This document shows, one piece after another, positions 35,094-42,792 of a stretch of DNA of 64,000 nt; the stretch's first letter is position 1, and every line of letters begins with the position of its first letter. Location of the stretch: contig CAZFBA010000007.1 of assembly GCA_964517135.1 (NCBI GenBank), forward strand, positions 62,001 to 126,000, in the 5' to 3' direction. Under the pieces are notes generated by a model. It ran no database searches. It was not told the DNA's origin and saw only the letters and a list, made by a program, of their open reading frames with translations. A program made the position numbers and the translations under genes. The stretch comes from CAZFBA01 sp964517135. GTDB taxonomy: Bacteria; Cyanobacteriota; Vampirovibrionia; JBFMGH01.

Positions 35094-36308
35094 TTATCGC
35101 TGCCAGAACTTCCACCAGTCTTTTTTACTGGCTTCTTCCAAGGCTTTTACGACCTGACTGGCATAGTTTCCTGCTTCTCCATCGGGGTCTAGCTCCATTG
35201 CTTTATAGAAAAAGCCTTTAGCATCTTTATTTTTTCCTAGTTGAAGATAGCAATTGGCAATATTTGAGTGACTCCAGGCATCATTAGGCTGAAATTTAAT
35301 CATTGTATTATATTGCTCAATAGCACCCATCCAGTTATCTTTTTTGCTGTATATTCTGGCAAGACTGAAATAGGTTCTGGGGTCTGAAGGTGATAGTTGT
35401 TGTATTTCTAAAAAGCATTCTTCAGCTTTTTCAAGGTTATCCTGCTCTTCATATGCCAGTGCTATGTTCATATAAGGGTTTATATAACTGGGATAGTGAT
35501 TGATAGCTTTTTCCCAGTAGGTTATGGCCTCTGAATAGTTTTCTTTAAGAGCACAGCAAGAGCCTATTTCCGATAGATAATATGAGATAAGCGCATCAGA
35601 AGAAGAGTTTTCTATAGCCAGTTGATAATATTTTGTTGCTTCTTCATAATTTCGCTTATTTTTCATTATTTTTCCCATTTCCATATAAGGAAATTCAAGT
35701 TCAGGTTCAAGTTTTGAGGCTGAATTCAGATATCCTAGCTTTTCAGAATGCGTACTTGCTTGTTTCTTAAAGTGAACCAGAGCTTTATAAGCTTCAATAT
35801 CCTTAAATAATGGCTCATCCAGATACTGTTTAATAACATAATCTATTTCAATATTGATATTCTCAATAATATTATTGGCATTAAGGCTCAAAAACTGGTT
35901 AAAAAGGGTAACATTAATTGTGTAATCTACTTCTGTCATATATGTAAAGCAGTCTGCGGCGCTTTCCCAGTTTGCTATAACTTCAAAATTAATAATGTTA
36001 TACAGGTCAATGAATACCTTGGAGGCAAAACCAGATTCATCTGTGTCAAATCTCCCGACAATAGCATAGTGTGCGCTATAGCGATCAGCCAGCAATCTTA
36101 TTGCAGAAAGACTATAAGTATTATCAATCGGTTTAATAGGTGTATCAATTTGTTTTTGCTTAACATCAATAATCTTAATATTGTTAACAGGAAACAGTTT
36201 GTATTCTATACCCTGAATAATTAGATGCTCAATATCCAGAGCAGCATTGCCATTTCTGCCTGTAATAAATGGTAAAATCAATAATCGTTTGTTTGTCTGA
36301 GTATTCAT
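35094..36308 (-). CDS. TPR protein with N-terminal FlgO/TolB-like domain
   Basis: 404 residues. Residues 1-165 form an alpha/beta domain starting RLLILPFITGRNGNAALDI, with ADRYSAHYAIVGRF, similar in layout to the FlgO/TolB-N type lipoprotein folds although no signal peptide is present. Residues about 170-390 are six or so TPR units (EEATKYYQLAIENSSSDAL; AITYWEKAINHYPSYINP; AIEQYNTMIKFQPNDAW). The end is KDWWKFWQR, a basic-aromatic tail. Function unknown; a cytoplasmic scaffold is most likely. About 200 AT-rich bases separate it from the J/TonB fusion gene upstream. Confidence 0.75.
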   Translation of the reverse strand: MNTQTNKRLLILPFITGRNGNAALDIEHLIIQGIEYKLFPVNNIKIIDVKQKQIDTPIKPIDNTYSLSAIRLLADRYSAHYAIVGRFDTDESGFASKVFIDLYNIINFEVIANWESAADCFTYMTEVDYTINVTLFNQFLSLNANNIIENINIEIDYVIKQYLDEPLFKDIEAYKALVHFKKQASTHSEKLGYLNSASKLEPELEFPYMEMGKIMKNKRNYEEATKYYQLAIENSSSDALISYYLSEIGSCCALKENYSEAITYWEKAINHYPSYINPYMNIALAYEEQDNLEKAEECFLEIQQLSPSDPRTYFSLARIYSKKDNWMGAIEQYNTMIKFQPNDAWSHSNIANCYLQLGKNKDAKGFFYKAMELDPDGEAGNYASQVVKALEEASKKDWWKFWQR

Positions 36309-36506
36309 AATTTAAAGTGCTACTTATTCTTTTGTTATACCGTGCAAATTTTTCAGGTCTTTAATATGCAGGGACTAATAGTTAAATTGTCAATTTAATT
36401 GTTTGGTTTAGAATTCATATTATCTGATTTTGCTTAAATAATAAAGGGTTTTTTAATAATTGTGTAAACTTTCTGAATTCAGGCCTTTTATCGTAATTAA
36501 ATTGTT

Positions 36507-38168
36507 TTATCGTTCATCAAAATTGAACTTTATATCTACGTAGTCATTGGTATAGTTTTCTGGCAATGGTTTAAAAGGCGCTGAATCATTAATTGCTCTA
36601 ATAGAAGCATTATCAACTGTTTTATTTCCGGAACTCTTTATCAGCTTCAGGTTAAGCAGTCTGCCATCACGTGCGACTCTAAATACAACGATTGAGCTGT
36701 AATCTGGCAATTCTTGAGGTACAGTCCAGTTATTGAGGACATCATTTTTAATGTAGTCAGTATATTCTTGAATACTTTTAAATGATGTCTCTCTTTGCCC
36801 CGGAAAAATAACAGGAGGCAGCGTCTCTTCAGATGATAAATTATTATTATCAGGTATTTTAGTATGTTCTGGACTGATTTCCTGGTTTTCATGAGGCAAA
36901 TAGACATCTGTATCATCTATTTCAGTTTTATCTTCTGGCATTGAACTATCTTCAACTATGACCTGTTCTGCTGTTACTGCTGAAAACTCAATCTGGTCTT
37001 TTATATGTTCCTCTATATAAGTTATAAAAGTTTTTTGAGGGTTTTCAAGTGTTACAAAAGCCTTTTCTATACCAAATAAATTTCCTTTTTCGCTTTTAAC
37101 ATAAAACATTTCATTATCGTGATAAAAAACAACGTATCTCTCGGGTGCTTTTAGAACTTTGACAACTTTATGATTCTTATCATATACTTTTATTTCCGGT
37201 GCTTTTATTTCTGCAATAGGGAATGAGTCAGGGTATTCATTCTTTTCAAGCAGCCCACCATAGATATAACCTTCGTTTTCTCCTGATGAAATATAATACC
37301 AGCCATTAGGTTGATGTTTGATTACATTGACTGTCGTACCCTGAGATAGTTTACTGACAACATTATCCCACTCTGTTGTTGGAGCAGACCTCAGATTAAC
37401 AGGTATACCAAGGTCAAAAATCTTTGCCTGATAGACGCTGTTTTCTTCAGGTATATTTAATTTTGTCCCTGATTCATCATTATTGCTCATACCAGCAAAA
37501 TAAGGGTTAAAAAGGCTTTTAGAATCTTTATTTAAGTAAAGGTATCCACCTACAATTCCAAATATAGCTGCAACAAATATTATTAATGTAAACGTAATTA
37601 TTTTATTATAAGGTATATCAGCTATTTCTACTCTGCCATAAATCTTTTGAGCCTCTTTTTCAGGTATATCAAACACCCTTGATACCATTAACTTAAGATT
37701 ATTTAATTCATCCGGGGCAAGGTAGGGCTCATATGTCTTTAATATTTTCCATACAGGGTTATTAATAGCATCAGAATTTGCTATTGTAGACCTTTTCTTT
37801 ATTACTTCATCGTATATTTCCTGATATACTCTTGATTTAGCCGGATTATGGTTTACACTCTCAAAAGTAATTTGCTCATAAAGCATATTAATAAAGTTTT
37901 GAATGGTCATTTTAGAAGGCTTATACTCAGGATATACAGGAGGTAAATCAATGTTAGCAAGTGTATTGAGTGATTTATCATACTCCTGCCTCTTCTCTGG
38001 ATTAATAAGTATCTCATAAGCTTCTTTTATTTTGTTGTACAACATAGCATCACCTTCAGGCGAATCAGGATGATACTTGTCCGCCAGGGCTTTATAGGCA
38101 CTATTAATTACCTCTGTTGAGGCATCAGGCATAATTTGAAGTATTTGATAATAATTTTTTACAGGCAT
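36507..38168 (-). CDS. J-domain / SH3 / TonB-C-terminal membrane fusion protein
   Basis: 553 residues. A J domain (about 5-68, HPD at 33-35) is followed by a helical region and a single membrane helix (about 190-213, preceded by a positive segment). Beyond it lie an SH3-type domain (about 245-315; VNLRSAPTTEW, NGWYYI, GYIYGGL), a second SH3-like stretch (about 320-375) and a Glu/Pro-rich linker. The C-terminal TonB domain covers about 465-553, with NWTVPQELPDYSSIVVFRV and GRLLNLKLIKSSGN. The topology would place J in the cytoplasm and SH3 plus TonB in the periplasm. No ExbB/ExbD is adjacent. It would link DnaK recruitment with envelope contact; this is inferred from domains only. Confidence 0.8.
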   Translation of the reverse strand: MPVKNYYQILQIMPDASTEVINSAYKALADKYHPDSPEGDAMLYNKIKEAYEILINPEKRQEYDKSLNTLANIDLPPVYPEYKPSKMTIQNFINMLYEQITFESVNHNPAKSRVYQEIYDEVIKKRSTIANSDAINNPVWKILKTYEPYLAPDELNNLKLMVSRVFDIPEKEAQKIYGRVEIADIPYNKIITFTLIIFVAAIFGIVGGYLYLNKDSKSLFNPYFAGMSNNDESGTKLNIPEENSVYQAKIFDLGIPVNLRSAPTTEWDNVVSKLSQGTTVNVIKHQPNGWYYISSGENEGYIYGGLLEKNEYPDSFPIAEIKAPEIKVYDKNHKVVKVLKAPERYVVFYHDNEMFYVKSEKGNLFGIEKAFVTLENPQKTFITYIEEHIKDQIEFSAVTAEQVIVEDSSMPEDKTEIDDTDVYLPHENQEISPEHTKIPDNNNLSSEETLPPVIFPGQRETSFKSIQEYTDYIKNDVLNNWTVPQELPDYSSIVVFRVARDGRLLNLKLIKSSGNKTVDNASIRAINDSAPFKPLPENYTNDYVDIKFNFDER

Positions 38169-38538
38169 TAAAATTTTTCTTTACAAAATAACCGCTCTTA
38201 TCAGTAAGTTGTCCTTTATTCATCTCATTATAGCAAAGCAAAACAGCGAATAGATGACTTCTTTAAGATTTGAAACGTTCAGAAAACATTATAAATTGGA
38301 ATAAAAACACAGATTTAAGTGTATTTAGTACACTTAAATAACATTTTAAATACTTTTTTCCATTCAACTGAAAACGGATCTTTGATCATATATTACAGGT
38401 ATATTCGTTATTTAAACTCTGTTAAGGCTGTTTATGTTTGATTTAAATGTTTGTATTGTTGTAACAAACTTTTAAATTCTTGGCTTGATATCTTTATTTT
38501 GAAAACGCAGGTTATGCTATACTATTTTTACAGGAAAT
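38169..38538. other. Spacer between the J/TonB gene and tRNA-Thr
   Basis: About 370 AT-rich bases. It must hold the minus-strand promoter of the J/TonB gene and the plus-strand tRNA promoter. A TATACT with a preceding weak TTGA-like element is near 38516-38521. I see no gene. Confidence 0.45.
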
Positions 38539-38610
38539 GCCACTGTAGCACAACGGTAGTGCACCCGCCTTGTAAGCGGAAGGTTGCCAGTTCGAATCCG
38601 GCCAGTGGCA
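38539..38610 (+). tRNA. tRNA-Thr (anticodon TGT)
   Basis: 72-base cloverleaf. The acceptor arms GCCACTG/CAGTGGC pair fully, with discriminator A. The D stem is GCAC/GTGC, the anticodon loop CTTGTAA reads TGT, and the T loop is TTCGAAT. G1-C72, C2-G71 and the G35-U36 anticodon fit threonine identity. Two A-C mismatches appear, at 27-43 and 52-62. No CCA is encoded. The acceptor helix continues four base pairs beyond the mature ends (AAAT/ATTT). Confidence 0.93.
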
Positions 38611-38802
38611 TTTTTCTCTTGGATAAGTTAAATACGATCTTTTAAAACACCTTGATAATTCTTAATTCAGGTTATTTATACTGTTGAGAGTGTAATGGAG
38701 GTTATTTCTAGCCTCTGTAAAGTTGTTTTTAATTCTTTTATTTATATCAATAGAATAAATCAAAAGATTATAAAGGATGTTTTTCCTTAAATAGCTTGCT
38801 TG

Positions 38803-39495
38803 TTATCCTTGAGGGAGACAGGTTTTTTCTTTTTCTGGTATAAAATCGGTATAATAAAACCGGTTATCTCTTAATACTTTTTCTCCTATAGAATATTGTA
38901 CAGGGTATCTGAAAATAGGGCCGTCAAAAACAAATGAATGAAACTCTCCATTTTCGCCGCAGCAATCAATATGGTCTGGGAAATCATTAAGAAGGCTTTC
39001 ATCGTAAAGTCTTCCTGAATATTCAGGGGCAAGCATTTCAGTATCAACACAACTTAATATGGCTTTAAAGCCATTGTTGATGAATTCTTTTGAGACATTA
39101 TGGCTTTTTTTACCCCATAATGGAAAAATGGGCTTTAAATTTACTCTTTTAAGCTGGTTTTCTCTATATTTTCTGACTTCTTCAAGAAAAATGTCTCCAA
39201 AAGCAACGCCAGTAATGCCTTTTTCAATGTACTTTAAGAGAACTTTTTCAATTTGTTTTTCATAAATTTCATTGGAGCAATCAGGTTGTAGAGAGACTTT
39301 TTCAAGTGGTAAATCGATTGAATAAGACTGTTCCCAGAGAAGTTCTTCCCGTATGCCATGCATACTAATTCTGTTATATTCTTCTGTGACAGTTGTAAGG
39401 AGGGCAATTACTTTATAGTTATTTGTTTTTAATATTTCATAGAGTGCTAATGCACTATCCTTACCGCCGCTCCAGGCCAGCAAAATTTTTTCCAT
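38803..39495 (-). CDS. Dph6-related ATP pyrophosphatase (COG2102/DUF71)
   Basis: 230 residues with the PP-loop SGGKDS (about 9-14) that adenylates a carboxylate for amide formation. The family C-terminal block is CGENGEFHSFVFDGP (about 184-198). In archaea and eukaryotes the family makes diphthamide on EF-2, which bacteria lack. Bacterial members were proposed by comparative genomics to act in B12 salvage. The presence in the same window of a B12-dependent reductase is compatible but not proof. The gene appears monocistronic. Confidence 0.85.
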   Translation of the reverse strand: MEKILLAWSGGKDSALALYEILKTNNYKVIALLTTVTEEYNRISMHGIREELLWEQSYSIDLPLEKVSLQPDCSNEIYEKQIEKVLLKYIEKGITGVAFGDIFLEEVRKYRENQLKRVNLKPIFPLWGKKSHNVSKEFINNGFKAILSCVDTEMLAPEYSGRLYDESLLNDFPDHIDCCGENGEFHSFVFDGPIFRYPVQYSIGEKVLRDNRFYYTDFIPEKEKTCLPQG

Positions 39496-39552
39496 TAAGC
39501 ACCTTCGTTTCTAAAAAAGACTGATGCATAAACATTATGATAGATTTTCTTG

Positions 39553-39670
39553 TTTTCGATTTTAAAACCCAGATCCCGCCCACCCTAAAGGAAGGCATGG
39601 GGCTTCACTCACAGGCTATGCCTGCTCATTCAACCCATATTTTAAATTTAATTTTTTTGAAAATCGAAAA
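39553..39670. repeat. Possible small mobile or intergenic element with 11-bp inverted ends
   Basis: TTTTCGATTTT (39553-39563) and AAAATCGAAAA (39660-39670) bracket a GC-rich core (39568-39640) that contains CAGGC-TAT-GCCTG and reads open in several frames. Base composition differs sharply from the surroundings. The outer right arm continues into a sequence repeated at 60985. The length and inverted ends suggest a MITE-like or REP-like element. No transposase is visible. Confidence 0.45.
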
Positions 39671-39700
39671 AAATTTAAGTTATGCATTGATCTTTAAAAA
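39662..39700. repeat. Interspersed repeat, copy A
   Basis: About 38 bases that recur with few changes at 60985-61020; shared blocks are AATCGAAAA, TTTAAGTTAT and TGATCTTT, in the same order and spacing. It includes the right inverted end of the element above. Confidence 0.6.
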
Positions 39701-39772
39701 AGTAAACCTGTTTTGAATAAATTATACTACAGTCAACAATATTTTTTTTTGTTGCTGAAAAATCTCAAAAAT

Positions 39773-39796
39773 AAAAAAAAGCCCTGTTTAAGGGCT
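39773..39796 (-). terminator. Rho-independent terminator
   Basis: On the minus strand AGCCCT-TAAAC-AGGGCT is followed directly by eight Ts. It lies about 50 bases after the stop of the 113-residue gene at 39849. Confidence 0.92.
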
Positions 39797-39848
39797 ATTG
39801 ATTAGGAAGGTTAAGATTATTTATGACGTTAGAAGAGATTTATCCTTA

Positions 39849-40190
39849 TCAGGCAAATGTTTTGAAGGACATATCAATATTTTTATCTATTACTTTCTGC
39901 ACTGCTGAGATTTCTGTTTGTACGGCTTGTTGCTGGGTATCTACACGTCTCAGATCAAGTTCCAGTATTTTATCTCTTTGTTGAAGGCTATTAATCTGCT
40001 CCTGAAGTGCTTGAGCAGGCCCACTTTCAGGATTGTTGATGAGTCCTGTGTATTGCATCAGGTTCATCAGGCCCATTACGTTATTGGCCAGCCCCAGTCT
40101 TTTTTGGTTTATACCCTGTCCCTGCATTTCAAGGTCTGATTTTCTTGCTGTAAGCATTAAAAAACGTGCCTGTGATGCTGCTAGACCCAT
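39849..40190 (-). CDS. Small coiled-coil protein (MGLAASQARFL family)
   Basis: 113 residues with AGGAGG about ten bases before the ATG. No signal peptide. Residues 1-35 begin MGLAASQARFLMLTARKSDL, an N-terminal motif that I associate with short proteins found in many copies in Gastranaerophilales genomes. Residues about 60-105 are a heptad-patterned helix rich in Gln (LQEQINSLQQRDKILELDLR, then TQQQAVQTEISAVQKV). Function unknown; the architecture suggests an oligomeric filament or secretion-associated protein. It has its own terminator, so it is expressed alone. Confidence 0.75.
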   Translation of the reverse strand: MGLAASQARFLMLTARKSDLEMQGQGINQKRLGLANNVMGLMNLMQYTGLINNPESGPAQALQEQINSLQQRDKILELDLRRVDTQQQAVQTEISAVQKVIDKNIDMSFKTFA

Positions 40191-40582
40191 AGAAACTTGC
40201 CTCCTGTATTTTAAAGCATGAAAAAGTAAGCCTGAAAGGCATTAATGATTTATGCGAAGTGTGATATCCCCTGGAGAAAAGATTTTTGTTTAACCTGTTT
40301 CTATAAAAAAGTTTATATTGTTTTTGTCTGGTTAAAATGAATGGTTCCTCATAGTTTTTGTAGGTATTTTGGTCTAAGTTTTTAACGTTTTCATTATAGT
40401 TGTGTATGAACCTCTATTAACAACATATAAAAGTCTGACAGTACAGTATAAAATCAATTTCTTAAATCAAAACAGTTGCTGTTGCTATCATTTTGCCTGG
40501 TCTACAAATAGTTGCCCATTTTGTATATACGGTCATTTGAGATAAAATGAACAGAAGTTTAGGGTTGAAAGAGGAATACAAA
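40191..40582. other. Divergent spacer
   Basis: About 390 bases between the small coiled protein (minus) and the membrane protein (plus). AGGAGG at its left edge and GAGGA at 40571-40575 are ribosome sites. I find no convincing promoter hexamers and no gene. Confidence 0.4.
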
Positions 40583-42049
40583 ATGCAAGATGTTTATTAT
40601 ACAGGATGGGCGTTAGTCTTAATAACTACAATAGTTTTGATGATTGCCCACATTGGTTTGCATCACAAGGAAACAAAGTTTACGGTTCCTGTTAAAGCAA
40701 TACCTCTGACTATGATGACAGGACTCTTTTTTTGGGTGGCTCTTCAGTTATTTAGCGTAGATAAAACATGGATGCTGATCCTGATACCCTTCGCAACAGG
40801 ATTGATAATGTCTCTTCTGATACAAACCTTTACTCCAAAAGCTGAAACAGCCATGGGGTTGTTAAGTTTTCTCCCATTCCTCTTTATATACAAGTATTTT
40901 TCTGACGATATGTTATATATACTTGGTCTTTTCACAGTTGGTATGCTTGTAGGTGTTAACCTGAGACTCTTAAGGGCAGAAAAATACCTTGGAAATGCTC
41001 TGGTTTCAGCGGCAATTATTTTACCTGTTTATGCCGGCATAACCTGGATGCACACTATTCTACCATCTGAAAAACTTGTTAGTCAGAATATCCTTACATT
41101 GATTGTAGTTACTCTTATTGCTTTTGCCTATAGCTTTGCCATCAACCTGCTAGGAGAAGATAAACATGGCAATAAAAGGCAGGCTGCACTAATTATAACT
41201 GTTCTTCTTATATGGCTTTTAAATAATTACCTTACTCTTGATCCGAAAATAATTTATTTACTAGCAGGTGGTTTTGTTTTTGCACAGATACTTGAAGTTA
41301 TTAACCTTAAAAAATCTGAAGATGCAAAATCATATACACTGGAAGCCTTCATGGGGCTGGGGTTAATACTTGTTGCTGGTTTTATAGTTACAAGACTTTT
41401 TGGTATTTGGGGATTAATACTTGTTAGCCTTTGTTGTTCAGCAACTTCTTCTATTAATGCAGAAAAAACCCTTAACTGGCCTGCAATTGCAGCAATGTTT
41501 TATTCAGTCAAAGCAATTGTTCATGTTTTCATTGAGCAAACAACCCTCAATGTAACAGGACTTAACCTGAATCATCCCTATGTTTATGTTGGATTAATAA
41601 TAGGTTTGCTTATTCCGTTTATGATTCTTGGTTTTACAGCAGCCTATAAACACAAATTCTGGGGCTATAATTTCCTTATCATAGGTGTATTTGGTCTAAT
41701 TACTCCACTTATGTCAAACTACCTTATTCATACAGAAGCGTCGGGTGCAATGATACTCGGTCTTTCAGTTTCCGCACTAGTTGCAAACATAGGTGGCAAG
41801 ATACTTGGAAATATTTTTGACAATAAGGATATAAAAGTAATTTCTAATGCTATGTTATCTCTGGCCGGCCTTATGGGTATTATGCTTATTTTAAACCAGA
41901 ACCTTATTGACCTGGGTAACCTGGCATCAAGAGCTGCAAGGGCTGAAGCCTTTGTTGTTGTAGCAATAATAGTCATTCTAACAGCTGTTGCCCAGCTTGA
42001 TGTTACAGGTCATACAGAAGAAGAGTTTTACCCTGAAAAAAACGGCTAA
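40583..42049 (+). CDS. Unknown polytopic membrane protein (about 14 helices)
   Basis: 488 residues from the ATG at 40583 (MQDVYYTGWALVLI), chosen because GAGGA lies seven bases upstream; an in-frame ATG at 40547 has none. Hydrophobic segments are almost continuous from residue 5 to 475. Helix ends include short charged loops such as LLRAEKYLG and GEDKHGNKRQ. I cannot place it in a transporter family. Low charge within helices and many Gly resemble polyprenyl-linked flippases or DUF-type permeases. The stop overlaps the convergent small protein gene by four bases. Confidence 0.65.
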   Translation: MQDVYYTGWALVLITTIVLMIAHIGLHHKETKFTVPVKAIPLTMMTGLFFWVALQLFSVDKTWMLILIPFATGLIMSLLIQTFTPKAETAMGLLSFLPFLFIYKYFSDDMLYILGLFTVGMLVGVNLRLLRAEKYLGNALVSAAIILPVYAGITWMHTILPSEKLVSQNILTLIVVTLIAFAYSFAINLLGEDKHGNKRQAALIITVLLIWLLNNYLTLDPKIIYLLAGGFVFAQILEVINLKKSEDAKSYTLEAFMGLGLILVAGFIVTRLFGIWGLILVSLCCSATSSINAEKTLNWPAIAAMFYSVKAIVHVFIEQTTLNVTGLNLNHPYVYVGLIIGLLIPFMILGFTAAYKHKFWGYNFLIIGVFGLITPLMSNYLIHTEASGAMILGLSVSALVANIGGKILGNIFDNKDIKVISNAMLSLAGLMGIMLILNQNLIDLGNLASRAARAEAFVVVAIIVILTAVAQLDVTGHTEEEFYPEKNG

Positions 42050-42444
42050 ACTCTGAGACCTCCGCCGCCTGTTAACTGACCTGCTGTGAGATTTAAAGGT
42101 TGAATAGGTGATCTGTTAACCTGAACTTTTGGCATAGCCATTGAGTTTTGAACCTGCGGAGCATGAACATTTCCCGGCATAACACCCGGTTGCCCGAGGG
42201 TTACATCGAAACCATTCATATTTCCTGCCTGAGGGGCATACCCGGTTCCTTGAAGTGCACCACCACCCTGCAATTGTTGCATCATTGCCTGCATTGCGTT
42301 AGGATCCATCTGGCCCATAAGTGAATCATAGTTCTTTTTCATAGCGTTTTCAATGGCTTTTTTCATTATCATACCACCGGCCATCAAGCCACCAAGAAAG
42401 ACACCGCCATACTTTAAACCTGTAATAAACATATTTGAGGACAT
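42046..42444 (-). CDS. Small membrane-associated Gly/Met/Gln-rich protein
   Basis: 132 residues with AAAGGTGG six bases before the ATG. One hydrophobic segment (about 5-27) has a glycine zipper, YGGVFLGGLMAGGMIM. It is followed by a short basic-amphipathic helix and a Met/Gln/Gly/Pro-rich disordered tail (about 45-132) containing MQAMMQQLQGGG and ending GGGGLRV. No family recognised. The antisense tail overlaps the stop of the polytopic protein. Confidence 0.6.
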   Translation of the reverse strand: MSSNMFITGLKYGGVFLGGLMAGGMIMKKAIENAMKKNYDSLMGQMDPNAMQAMMQQLQGGGALQGTGYAPQAGNMNGFDVTLGQPGVMPGNVHAPQVQNSMAMPKVQVNRSPIQPLNLTAGQLTGGGGLRV

Positions 42445-42792
42445 AATACCACCTTTTGCTTAAGTTTCGATATTTTATAAAAACACCTGAACCTGTTTAT
42501 ATGCTAATAAAAAGTTAAAGCTTAAGCAAATTGTTACATTCTGTGTGAATCAAATACATTTGTTGCCAGCCCTTTTGTTGATTGTGTAATAGCCAAAATT
42601 GCCGGTAAATTCCGGCTTGTAAGGCATTCTTTTATTTATTTTCAGGGCTTATTCATAACATATTTGAATGATATGTTTATTCATATAAAATGGTATAACT
42701 GTTTTTAGTTAGATTTAATCAGGTTTAAAAGTTTTCTTTTGTAGAACCTAATTATATAAAGAAATACAGCCATTTTTATTGAGTAAAGAAAA
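42445..42792. other. Spacer upstream of mgtE
   Basis: About 350 AT-rich bases. GCCGG-TAAATT-CCGGC (42601-42616) is the only strong hairpin, flanked by AGCC and GGC. I looked for the Mg2+-sensing M-box expected before some mgtE genes and did not recognise it. No gene seen. Confidence 0.45.

Noticed and set aside
39597..39720. Open frame beginning MGLHSQAMPAHS inside the 39.6 kb element
   Set aside because: No ribosome site, short, and the core is a GC-rich repeat readable in several frames; treated as part of a repeat element.
42445..42792. M-box (Mg2+ riboswitch) upstream of mgtE
   Set aside because: The conserved core of the ykoK leader is not present; only a short GCCGG/CCGGC hairpin is seen.
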